Of a DNA stretch of 64,000 bases, positions 18,304 through 26,376 are shown one piece after another. The translations under genes were made by a program, and so were the position numbers. The DNA is taken from contig OY764903.1 of the NCBI GenBank assembly GCA_963668605.1, forward strand, positions 186,001 through 250,000. Reading direction: 5' to 3'. Below the pieces are notes generated by a model. It had not been told where the DNA came from. It searched no databases and saw only the letters and a program-made list of their open reading frames with translations. This stretch comes from G963668605 sp963668605 (GTDB taxonomy: Bacteria > Acidobacteriota > Terriglobia > Bryobacterales > Bryobacteraceae). How positions within the stretch are numbered: the first letter of the stretch is position 1; every line of letters begins with the position of its first letter.

Positions 18304-19581
18304 TCACTTGGCTCCGACCTGGAAGTCGAGGATGGAGCGCTGCAACTGGTATTCGTACCGGGCGCTCACTCCCGCGATCTCCGCCGAAGTCTGGTTCAAC
18401 TGAGCCTGGCTTAACTCCACGATCGAGCCCAGTCCTAGTTCGTACCGGCTCTTTGCCAGGTCGTTGGCCAGACGCGCCTGGTCCAACAACTGCCTGGTCA
18501 GATCGATGCGGTCGTACGCCGTAACCGCGTTGAGATAAGCGACGCGGACGTCCCGCGCGACCTGGTTTTCGAGATCCTTGAGTTTTTGTGCCGCCGCCTC
18601 GGTCCGATACTGCGCTTCCTTGTAACGTGCGGAGTAGAGCTTTCCGTTGAAGACTGGAATATTCAAATTGATTCCTGCCGCCACCCACCGATCGCTCAGG
18701 GGGGACTGCCCGCCCGGGATATAGCCGGCCGTGAATAGCGTGCTGACCGTGGGGTAAGACAGCGCCCGTTCGGCTTTCGCATATCGCTGGGCTGCGCTTT
18801 CCTCCAGTCGCAACGCCGCAATTTCCGGGCGGGCGTCTTCCGCCGCCTTAATCAGTTCATTGCTGGTGCTGGGCAACTGCCCCGGAAGCTCTTCGTCGAC
18901 CAGTTCGAACTGCTGTTCCGAGGAGTATCCCAAGGACGTGGACAAGTCGGCCAAGGAGGCCTTCAGTTGATTCTGTGCGCTCACCAGAAGGAGTTTTGCT
19001 TCCGAGAGATTCACGTTCGCGAAGCTGACGTCAACGCTTGATTTCAGTTTGCTTTCGGCCAAGGCCTTGACCTGATCGGCGACAAGCTGCCGGGCAGCCA
19101 CCGTCTTCTGAGCCACTTCGAGAACTGACTGCGCGCGGCGAACGGCGTAGTAGGTGCGGTCCACTTGCACCAGCACCTGGGCCCGTGTGGCGTTCAGGGT
19201 GCTGTTTTGCTCTTTGGCGCGCAGTCTCGCGCTCTCAACGAGGTTGCTGGTGCGGCCGAAGTCCGTGATCATCTGGCTGACGTTGACGCCCGTCGCAAAT
19301 CGGTCGTACACGACAGGATTGTTCAGGCCGCCGGCCGCGATGCGGCTGTTCTCCATTGCTCCGCCTCCAGTAACGTTAGCGGATACGGATGGGTAGTACG
19401 CGGACCGGTATTCTGTCGGAATCTCCGCGGCAGCCTCGGCGTTGGATCTGGCGGCGCGGATTTGCGGATGAGCTTGCAGCGCGATCTGCTCCGCCTCCTT
19501 CAGCGTCAGACGTCGCGGAGCATCGGTGGAAGCATTTAAGGTCGCCGATACGGCGAGGATCGAAATCAGTGCGTATCTCAC
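18304..19581 (-). CDS. TolC-family outer-membrane efflux channel
   Basis: The 425-residue protein has a signal peptide (LISILAVSATLNAS), then the TolC-type duplicated coiled-coil and strand pattern: LTLKEAEQIALQAHPQIRAA near the N-terminus and ARPEIAALRLEESAAQRYAKA in the second repeat. A trimer would form the outer-membrane exit duct. It starts two bases after the RND pump gene, as the last gene of a four-gene minus-strand operon. Its last helix ends VSARYEYQLQRSILDFQVGAK. Confidence 0.92.
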   Translation of the reverse strand: MRYALISILAVSATLNASTDAPRRLTLKEAEQIALQAHPQIRAARSNAEAAAEIPTEYRSAYYPSVSANVTGGGAMENSRIAAGGLNNPVVYDRFATGVNVSQMITDFGRTSNLVESARLRAKEQNSTLNATRAQVLVQVDRTYYAVRRAQSVLEVAQKTVAARQLVADQVKALAESKLKSSVDVSFANVNLSEAKLLLVSAQNQLKASLADLSTSLGYSSEQQFELVDEELPGQLPSTSNELIKAAEDARPEIAALRLEESAAQRYAKAERALSYPTVSTLFTAGYIPGGQSPLSDRWVAAGINLNIPVFNGKLYSARYKEAQYRTEAAAQKLKDLENQVARDVRVAYLNAVTAYDRIDLTRQLLDQARLANDLAKSRYELGLGSIVELSQAQLNQTSAEIAGVSARYEYQLQRSILDFQVGAK

Positions 19582-19583
19582 AA

Positions 19584-22500
19584 TTAGATCTCCGCCGCGA
19601 GCATCGTACTGCGGCCGTGAACCAGGGAGTAGGCCGCCGGGACCAGGAGGATCGTCAGCAGCACGGAAACCGAGAGGCCTCCAATGATCGCGCGGGCGAG
19701 CGGCGCATACGATTCGCTGCCGGCGCCCAGTTTTAGGGCCATTGGGAACAAGCCGATGATCGTCGCCAGCGAGGTCATCAGAATCGGACGCAGTCTGACG
19801 CGGCAGGCCAGTGCGACCGCTTCCCGAACCTCCATCCCGTCCTGTCGGAGCCGCCGCGTGAACTCCACAATCAGAATGCTGTTCGATACGGCGATCCCCA
19901 CCAGCATGATGATTCCCATCAGGGACATGACGTTCAGGGACGTGCCGCTCAGATAGAGCGTCAGGACCACGCCCGTGATCCCGGGCGGTACCGCGAGCAG
20001 GATGATAAAAGGGTCCACGAAGGATTGGAACTGGGCTACCAGAATCAAGTAAAGCAGAAGAACCGCAAGTCCGAGTCCCAGGCCGAAGCTCTTGAACGAC
20101 GCCCGCATGCCCTGAACCATGCCTCGCAATGTGACTTTCACACCGGCAGGCATCTTCGTGCCGGCAACGAGATCGTCGATGGACGCCGCGATCCGTCCCA
20201 GGTCTTCTCCCTCCGGCCGGACGTACACATCGATGGTCCGCCTGAGTTGATAGTGGTCCACCTCGGTCGGCGAATTGATGCGCCGGAGGCTGCTCACCAT
20301 GTCCAGGCGAGTCGGATTCTGCTGCCGTGAATCGCGCAGAGGAATCGAACGGAGATCGAGCAGACTGTTGATCTGCTTTTCGGGGTATTGGACCGTCAGC
20401 ATATAGTCGTAACCTGTTTTCGGGTCCATCCAGAAGCTGGGAGCGATCATCGTATTCGAAGTAAGCGCCGTGATAACGTTGTTCACCACCTCCCTCTGGC
20501 TTAATCCCATTTCTGCGGCGCGCAGCCGGTCGACGTCGAGCTCCAGTGCGGGATAGTCAAGGTCTTGCGGGATATAAACGTCGGCCACGTTTGGAATCTT
20601 CTTGATCGCGGAGGCGAGCTGGTTGGCGACGCCAAGACTTCTCTCCATATCAGTGCCTGCCACTTGGAGGTCGATTGGCGCCGGCATGCCCATGTTCAGC
20701 ACCGCATCCACCAGTCCCCCGGACTGAAAGTACACGGACAACTCGGGCAACTCCTTCTTCATCCGCGCCTGAACGCGCCGCACGTATTCGAAACTGTCGA
20801 CCTTGTGGTCATCCTTCAGACTGACTTGCACAACGCCGGTGTGCATGGCGGAGTTCGTCGTGTAAATCGCCGAAAAGCCAACAGCGGTCCCGATATTGGA
20901 CACGATCATTTGAAGATCTTTCGGAGCCACCGTGTCCTTTACGAGGGCCTCCACTTTTGCCACTTCACCCTCTGTCACGTCCAGGCGTGTTCCCGTAGGA
21001 GCCTTGAGGCTGATCACGAATTGCCCTGCATCCGTGCGCGGAAAGAACGCCAAGTCGAGCAGCGGGCCGATTGCGAGACTCGCGGCGAAGACCATCGCGA
21101 AGCCAGCCAGTACCCAGGCGGGATGTTTCAAAGTAACGTTCACCAAGTTGTCGTACATCATGAGCAGGTTTTCGAACTTGCCATTGAACCACTCGTTGAA
21201 CCTGTGGCCGAAAGGAACCTTGGGCGGCTTCCCGTCTGCGACTTCAGCGGCTACCTCGGCGTGGCTCGCATGCGCCTTGATGAAGCGGGCGCAGAAGAGC
21301 GGCACCACGGTCATGGCAACCGCGTAGGACGCTAGCAGGGACAGAACCACGGCTAGTGCCAGCGCGGAGAACAGGAACTTGCTGACGCCGTACAGGAACG
21401 TTACCGGAAAGAACACGATGATCGTGGTCAGAGTGGCGGCCAGCACCGGCAGCGCTACTTCCTGGCCGCCCTTTTCCGCCGCTACCTCCGGCGGTTCGCC
21501 CAACTCAAGATGCCGGTAGATGTTCTCCAGCACGACCACCGAATTGTCGATCAGGCGGGAAAACGCCAGCGCCAGACCGCCCAGCACCATGCTGTTGATG
21601 GAATCGCCGCCGAAGTAAAGTGCGATGAACGCGGCCAGTGCTGAGAGCGGAATGGAGAAAAACACCGCAACCGTGGCGCGCATGCTCCCGAGGAACACGA
21701 GAATCATCACCGACGTGAGCAGCAGTCCGAGTGCGCCCTCGTGCAGAAGAGTCTCGATAGCCGTCTTCACAAATTGCGATTGGTCGAAAACTACTTTACT
21801 CGAAAGTTGCTGCGGTACGTCGAAAAGGTTCTTCAGCGCTGCGCGCACTCCGTCCACCACAGCAATGGTATTCGTATCTCCACCTTGCTTCAGTATCGGC
21901 AGGTAGACCGACCTCTGGCCATCCACTCTCACGATGTTGGTCTGGATCATGTGCGCGTCTTGCGCCACGGCCACGTCGGAAACTCGCACGGGAGACTGTC
22001 CCACCACTTTGATCGGAAGGTTGTTGATTTCCTGAATATTCGGTAGCTGGCTGTTCGTGTAGAGGTTGTAATCGATGGAGCCGATCTGCACGTCGCCGGC
22101 AGGCAGGATCAGGTTCGATTCATTCACGGACCGGACGACGTCCATCAGGCTGAGCTGATGCGCCTCGAGCTTGTAAGGGTCGGCGTACACCATGATTTGA
22201 CGCAGAATGCCCCCGAATGGAGCGGGCACCGAAGCGCCCGAGACGCCGGCGATCTGATTGCGTAGAGTGTACTGCGCGAGGTCGCGCAACGCGGTCTCGC
22301 TCAGCCCATCGCCCTTGAGAGTCACCAGGCAGACCGGGAGGCTGGAGGAGTCAAATTTCAGTACCACCGGAGGCAATGTCCCTTGCGGGAGCTTTCTAAG
22401 ATTTGCCATCGCAAGGTTCGAGATGGACGTGACGGCGGAGTCGGCATTGAAACCTGGTTGAAAATATACCTTGATAATGCTGACGCCCATCAGCGACCTG

Positions 22501-22739
22501 GACTCGATGTGGTCTATCCCACTGGAGAGCGTAAAGAAGCGCTCGAAACGGCTGGTAATGTCCGTCTCGATCTGCTCCGGGGGCATCCCGTTGTAGAAGG
22601 TGGCTACCACCACGACGGGTATGTTCATCACCGGGAACATATCCACCGGCATCCGGGCAATGCTGGTGATGCCGACCACGGCAATCACCAGGCATAACAC
22701 GACGATCAGGTACGGCGTCTTGATGGCGAATCGGGACAT
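19584..22739 (-). CDS. RND-superfamily efflux pump, inner-membrane subunit (AcrB/HAE type)
   Basis: The 1051-residue protein has the RND layout of twelve membrane helices and two large periplasmic loops. The N-terminus reads RFAIKTPYLIVVLCLVIAVVGITSI. The fourth helix has LIDNSVVVLENIYRHLE, where the second of the usual two Asp residues of the proton path is Asn. The tenth helix reads GIAVSNSILIVEFTRRL and lacks the Lys of AcrB. These variants occur in a divergent HAE subgroup and suggest a modified proton relay. It starts directly at the end of the adaptor gene and two bases before the TolC-like gene. Drugs, lipids or phenolic compounds are possible substrates; none can be chosen. Confidence 0.93.
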   Translation of the reverse strand: MSRFAIKTPYLIVVLCLVIAVVGITSIARMPVDMFPVMNIPVVVVATFYNGMPPEQIETDITSRFERFFTLSSGIDHIESRSLMGVSIIKVYFQPGFNADSAVTSISNLAMANLRKLPQGTLPPVVLKFDSSSLPVCLVTLKGDGLSETALRDLAQYTLRNQIAGVSGASVPAPFGGILRQIMVYADPYKLEAHQLSLMDVVRSVNESNLILPAGDVQIGSIDYNLYTNSQLPNIQEINNLPIKVVGQSPVRVSDVAVAQDAHMIQTNIVRVDGQRSVYLPILKQGGDTNTIAVVDGVRAALKNLFDVPQQLSSKVVFDQSQFVKTAIETLLHEGALGLLLTSVMILVFLGSMRATVAVFFSIPLSALAAFIALYFGGDSINSMVLGGLALAFSRLIDNSVVVLENIYRHLELGEPPEVAAEKGGQEVALPVLAATLTTIIVFFPVTFLYGVSKFLFSALALAVVLSLLASYAVAMTVVPLFCARFIKAHASHAEVAAEVADGKPPKVPFGHRFNEWFNGKFENLLMMYDNLVNVTLKHPAWVLAGFAMVFAASLAIGPLLDLAFFPRTDAGQFVISLKAPTGTRLDVTEGEVAKVEALVKDTVAPKDLQMIVSNIGTAVGFSAIYTTNSAMHTGVVQVSLKDDHKVDSFEYVRRVQARMKKELPELSVYFQSGGLVDAVLNMGMPAPIDLQVAGTDMERSLGVANQLASAIKKIPNVADVYIPQDLDYPALELDVDRLRAAEMGLSQREVVNNVITALTSNTMIAPSFWMDPKTGYDYMLTVQYPEKQINSLLDLRSIPLRDSRQQNPTRLDMVSSLRRINSPTEVDHYQLRRTIDVYVRPEGEDLGRIAASIDDLVAGTKMPAGVKVTLRGMVQGMRASFKSFGLGLGLAVLLLYLILVAQFQSFVDPFIILLAVPPGITGVVLTLYLSGTSLNVMSLMGIIMLVGIAVSNSILIVEFTRRLRQDGMEVREAVALACRVRLRPILMTSLATIIGLFPMALKLGAGSESYAPLARAIIGGLSVSVLLTILLVPAAYSLVHGRSTMLAAEI

Positions 22740-23978
22740 TTACCGCTCGCCCCCTAACGCAGCCATGGCCACTGTCTTCGGAACCACCTGCTGGCCGGGT
22801 TTCAATTGGACGCGGCTGCCGATCACCACAAGTTCGCGTTCCTTCAATCCCGACAGCACCTCGACGCGATCCGCGGTTTCTATGCCCAGCGAAACCTCGC
22901 GCCGTTCCAACATCTTGTCGTCATTCACCACCAGAACCCACGGCCTGCTCTCCTGCCCGGTCACCGAGGCGAGTGGAATCGAGAGCGCATCCTTGTGTTC
23001 GTCGAGCGTGAGGACCGCCTCCGCAAACATGCCCGGCACCAGTACGAGGTCCGGATTGGGTACGTCGACCTCTGTTTCCATCGTCCTCGTGGCGGCCTGC
23101 ACGTTTTTCGAGAATCGCGCGATACGGCCCGGGAACGTCCGGTTCAGAGTCGGCACCCGTACATCGACGGTCTCTCCGGTGTGAATGGCAGGCACAGCCG
23201 ACTCGGGTACCGGAAGGATCAGCCGCAGCAGGCTGCTTTGCGATAGGGTCACCAGCGGGCGGGCTTGCGTCTGCGATGCTGTTCCCGCCTGAATCATGGA
23301 ACCCGTATCTGCGAAGCGTTTCGTGATCACGCCCGCGAACGGCGCCGTAACCCTTGAGTAATTGAACAGAGTTTTCGTTTTGCCTTCTTCCGCCTGGGAC
23401 ACGTGGATCTGTTGTTGCGCGGCCGCGAGACTGGATTTCGCCGCGCTTACCTGCGCCTCCGCAGCCAGGTCCCGGCCGCGGGCGTCGTCGATCTCCTGCT
23501 GCGCCAATAATCCCGGCCGGCTCTTGACCACAGCCGCGAGCCGCTCCGCCTGCAGGTGCGCGATCTGGTGTACGGACTCGGCGCGCTTCAACTCGTCTTG
23601 GGCTCTGGCATAATCGGCTGTGCTCCGCTGGATTGTGGCGTCTGCCCTGGTCATGTCGTCGGTCAATTCGGGCACCTCGAGTTCCGCCAGCAGTTGCCCC
23701 GGCCGCACGCGATCCCCGACATCCACGTAGATCGCTTTCACATAGCCAGACACCTTCGCCATGACTTCGACTTCCTGATTCGGCTTGAACTCGGCGCTCA
23801 GCGTCAGTCTGCGTGCCAGGTCCTCTCGCCCGGTCTTCACCACCGCCACAGACATCGGCTCCGCGGCCTGCGTACTCGTCGCCTCTGCCGTCCGGACGCG
23901 CGAGCAGGCGCCGGTGATCAGCAGCGAGACCCCGGCAACAGCCATGAGCAAAGAGGACGTGTACCTTGGAAGAGTCAT
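22740..23978 (-). CDS. RND membrane-fusion adaptor protein (lipoprotein)
   Basis: The 412-residue protein starts with a lipoprotein signal (VAGVSLLITGACS, lipobox ITGAC). The adaptor fold follows: the lipoyl half-motif VMAKVSGYVKAIYVDVGDRVRPGQLLAELE, an alpha-helical hairpin of about 100 residues, then YSRVTAPFAGVITKRFADTGSMIQ, the second half. It links the pump to the TolC-like channel in the periplasm. The start overlaps the RraA-like gene by four bases (ATGA), and the pump follows with no spacer, so the operon is translationally coupled. Confidence 0.93.
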   Translation of the reverse strand: MTLPRYTSSLLMAVAGVSLLITGACSRVRTAEATSTQAAEPMSVAVVKTGREDLARRLTLSAEFKPNQEVEVMAKVSGYVKAIYVDVGDRVRPGQLLAELEVPELTDDMTRADATIQRSTADYARAQDELKRAESVHQIAHLQAERLAAVVKSRPGLLAQQEIDDARGRDLAAEAQVSAAKSSLAAAQQQIHVSQAEEGKTKTLFNYSRVTAPFAGVITKRFADTGSMIQAGTASQTQARPLVTLSQSSLLRLILPVPESAVPAIHTGETVDVRVPTLNRTFPGRIARFSKNVQAATRTMETEVDVPNPDLVLVPGMFAEAVLTLDEHKDALSIPLASVTGQESRPWVLVVNDDKMLERREVSLGIETADRVEVLSGLKERELVVIGSRVQLKPGQQVVPKTVAMAALGGER

Positions 23979-24685
23979 AATGTCTTTTTCAATTCCTTAA
24001 TTTCCGCTCTGAGTTTCTCGATCGAAAACTCTTGCGATCTGCACAGATCGATGATCCTGCGATCCCTCCGGAGCAGTTCACTCGCGATGCGCGGCAGCTC
24101 CCGAGCCACATCGTGCGGAATAGACAGCACGCCGTGGCAGTCGGCCAACAGCAGGTCGCCCGGCGCGATGTGCAAACCGCAGATGACCACCGGCAACCCG
24201 AAGTCCACCATGTGACAGTATCCATGGGATACGGTTACCTGGCTGGCGAGAATCGGGAAGCCCAGCGCCGCCAGGCCAGGGACGTCGCGCACCGCGCCAT
24301 TCGTGATCAAACCCTCGCAGTGGAGCGCTTTCAAAATTGCCGCGTGCACCTCGCCCACGAGCGAGCCAAGCCCGGGCCGTTCGTCGATATCCTGAATCAC
24401 CGCGATGCGGGGAACGGGTGCGGAGTCCATCAAAACCCACCAGTCGGATCGGTCGTAATAGGACAGTCCGGTGACCGGTGGATTCGAAGTCTTAACACGG
24501 CTTGTGACCGCGTAACCGAGGATTCGCGCCCCCCCGCCAGTCACGCATCGAAGCCCGGGATTTGTGTATCCCTCGTTGCGGAGTCGCACGCCGAGCAACT
24601 CGATTGCGTTTGCCAGCGTACAGGTGTCGAAACCGCGTATCGCCTCAAGTTCGCCAAGCGTCAACGGCTCCACTGACAGCTTCAT
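23975..24685 (-). CDS. RraA-like protein (HMG/CHA aldolase or RNase E inhibitor family)
   Basis: The 236-residue protein has the RraA/aldolase signature: GEVHAAILKALHCEGLITNG, then AVRDVPGL with the catalytic-type Arg-Asp, and PGDLLLADCHGVLSIP. Members are either metal-dependent 4-hydroxy-4-methyl-2-oxoglutarate aldolases, which act at the end of aromatic catabolism, or regulators of RNase E. The conserved Arg-Asp pair favours aldolase-type chemistry. It is the first gene of the efflux operon and overlaps the adaptor start by four bases, an unusual partnership that hints at an aromatic acid or its product as the exported compound. Confidence 0.8.
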   Translation of the reverse strand: MKLSVEPLTLGELEAIRGFDTCTLANAIELLGVRLRNEGYTNPGLRCVTGGGARILGYAVTSRVKTSNPPVTGLSYYDRSDWWVLMDSAPVPRIAVIQDIDERPGLGSLVGEVHAAILKALHCEGLITNGAVRDVPGLAALGFPILASQVTVSHGYCHMVDFGLPVVICGLHIAPGDLLLADCHGVLSIPHDVARELPRIASELLRRDRRIIDLCRSQEFSIEKLRAEIKELKKTL

Positions 24686-25467
24686 GTTTTGAGGTTACGA
24701 AGAAGTGCCATTGGGACCCATACCGCCAGTCGGGTATTCTCACCGACTCCCTCACAGCAGACGCAGATGCGTTTGGACATGACCGTTCGACGACCTTGGG
24801 GTCGGAACGTCACAAGAGACTAATGGCCTCTTTCTTATGTGCTTGCATCGGGGTATCCGGGAGAGCAGGGAATGGGGTACGGCACGCCGGGACTCTTCTC
24901 GGAGTACCGCGTATAGTGTCTACCGTCGATCCCGGCAGCCGCTTCAGTCTGATAGATCCCATAACCCTTGTTGTGAAATGTGCAGGGGCACGTAGTGTGG
25001 GAAATCCGCCCGCGACGTGCGATGTGGCGGGGTTGGAATCCCGTTCACGGTTCGGTTAGTGCGGCACTCTTAAAAGGAAACGGGGAGCAATGGATAGGCC
25101 GGACCTAGGGAAGCACGGCTGTCTGTAGAAGAAACGGCGTGATGCCGTGAAATTAACGGATTGCGAATGCGGCTGTTCCTATCGTAAAGTCTGTCAGCAC
25201 GTAGAATCAAGAACTTGAAGGCTTCCACTTCGGGTCTCTAAGTCAGGTTAAACGGCGTAGATCTCCATGATGGTTCCGGGAACTCTCCGACGGCATGGCT
25301 TGGCCCCTCTCTCCCTTCCGGTGAGTGGGTCCGACGGCATTTCACGGTTGCGTAACTTTACACCTTGGTTGTGCGTGGAGCAAGAAACGTTTTATGTCCT
25401 GTTAGACCGCGAGGACGCCGTCCGGGAACAGTGACGCGAGCGTCCCTGTTCCCGGCTTGGGTGACTA
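24686..25467 (+). other. Gene-poor tract of 780 bases with several strong hairpins
   Basis: No open frame here has a start signal, family match or convincing codon pattern. Several compact hairpins are visible. At 24876-24908, GGTAC/GTACC encloses CCGGGA/TCTCGG. At 24988-25020, GCACGT/ACGTGC encloses GTGGG/CCCGC. At 25027-25043, a CGGGG/CCCG stem has a seven-base loop like a tRNA T-arm. At 25134-25148, ACGGC/GCCGT pairs over five bases. TCCGACGGCAT occurs twice as a direct repeat, near 25287 and 25330. The density of structure is more than I expect from a plain spacer and could be a structured RNA or an element remnant, but I cannot name a family. Confidence 0.4.
25422..25455 (-). terminator. 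Long hairpin downstream of the repeat-rich secreted protein
   Basis: CCGGGAACAG (25422-25431) pairs perfectly with CTGTTCCCGG (25446-25455), and GACGC/GCGTC pairs inside it. It begins 13 bases after the stop codon of the minus-strand gene. No T tract follows on that strand, so it may terminate with help from Rho or stabilise the 3' end. Confidence 0.55.
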
Positions 25468-25740
25468 CTAGTTGCAGTTCCTCTCGTGGCGGTTTTGCCC
25501 ACCACTACCGTCCTGCGGACCCTGTCCATGCGGGCCCTGGCCTTGTCCCGAACCGTCCTGCGGACCCTGTCCATCGTGCGGACACTGTCCATCGTACGGA
25601 CACTGTCCCGAAATCGCGCCTGGGCACTCTTCGGGGTTGGGGCAGTTGGGATTCGGGCAAATAGTGTCCGCGAAAGCAATCGCCCCGAGAGAAAGAATCA
25701 TCGCCATCAGCGCGGCGATGAGAAAACGACGTCGAATCAT
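25468..25740 (-). CDS. Small secreted protein with Gly-Gln-Pro-Asp-Gly repeats
   Basis: ATG at 25740 has GGAGG at good spacing and is followed by a convincing Sec signal (RRRFLIAALMAMILSLGAIAFA), so I choose it, although the frame stays open upstream for 140 codons. The mature part of about 65 residues starts with TICPNPNCPNPEECPGAISG and continues as short repeats of GQCPYDGQCPHDGQGPQDG type, ending NRHERNCN. The Cys pairs and Pro/Gly repeats suggest a rigid or metal-binding exported peptide. I recognise no family. A hairpin follows the gene. Confidence 0.65.
   Translation of the reverse strand: MIRRRFLIAALMAMILSLGAIAFADTICPNPNCPNPEECPGAISGQCPYDGQCPHDGQGPQDGSGQGQGPHGQGPQDGSGGQNRHERNCN
25511..25613. 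repeat. Minisatellite of about 15-base units inside the secreted-protein gene
   Basis: Units of the type CGGACCCTGTCCATG and CGGACACTGTCCATCG recur six or seven times with small changes. They encode the GQxPxDG repeats on the minus strand and keep the reading frame, so copy number may vary between strains. Confidence 0.7.
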
Positions 25741-26376
25741 GTTGTGTAAAACCTCCGGTACAGACAAATGCAACCGCTTGGCCATAACTCGAACTTCTGA
25801 ATTTAAAGGGGTTACATCGGTTACGGGCTGTAGGCCGACGTCGGAGCGCGCAGCACCTGCACGAGGCAGGTACGCAATTGCGCAATCCGTGCACGCTGGT
25901 GGTTCAGCGCCGCAAGCGCCGGTCCAATAGGGGACCACCCCACACGAATCGGACCTTTCCTTTGAGACCCCGTCCTGCAATCCGGCGTGCACGCCACGAT
26001 CGCGGGAGTGCTGCTGGCAATGACAATCCCAGCCCGGACAGAACTTAATCCCCATGAGTTCCTGGTCCGGAGTCGGACCGTGCTCGACCACTCTGAACGC
26101 TCCGCTCATAGGTGGTTGGGGCATCGTCGGTTTAGTTTTGCTATTGCGCCAACAGCCCACGGATGTACAAGAAAACCTGCGCGAGGGACTCGCATGTCGT
26201 CACAATGGTTGATACGATCCTCTTGAGTATCTGAAATGACAGTGCGTCTGGGATAAGGTTGCTTTGATCCGCGACCGGAGATCACTGTGGTCGCGGCTTC
26301 GCGGCTCAGGTGCGCAGCTTTCTGCACGAACATTGAGGCATTACCCATGCAACCCTGCAAGCGGAAGTGAACGGGT
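25741..26376 (+). other. Spacer of 636 bases between divergent genes
   Basis: This tract separates the small secreted-protein gene from the chromate transporter gene. The minus-strand frame that runs into the secreted protein is open from 26160 and contains CPGWDCHCQQ and several other Cys residues, but no ribosome site or start was convincing upstream of 25740. I see no family match, RNA gene or clear promoter. Confidence 0.4.

Noticed and set aside
20565..21335. 256-codon plus-strand frame opposite the RND pump
   Set aside because: Compositional shadow with no start signal; the RND protein is certain.
25027..25043. tRNA T-arm-like hairpin
   Set aside because: No acceptor stem, D-arm or anticodon arm can be placed at proper distance, so this is not a tRNA gene.
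24562..25059. 165-codon plus-strand frame running out of the RraA-like gene
   Set aside because: Its first part is antisense to the RraA-like gene and it has no start signal or family match.
24988..25060. GTGCG start and hairpins suggesting a group II intron
   Set aside because: I could not find a domain V with its conserved bulge and AGC/GTT ends nor a reverse transcriptase, so the idea is unsupported.
25511..25613. CRISPR-like repeat array
   Set aside because: Units are about 15 bases without spacers, change gradually and stay in frame with a secreted protein; it is a coding minisatellite.
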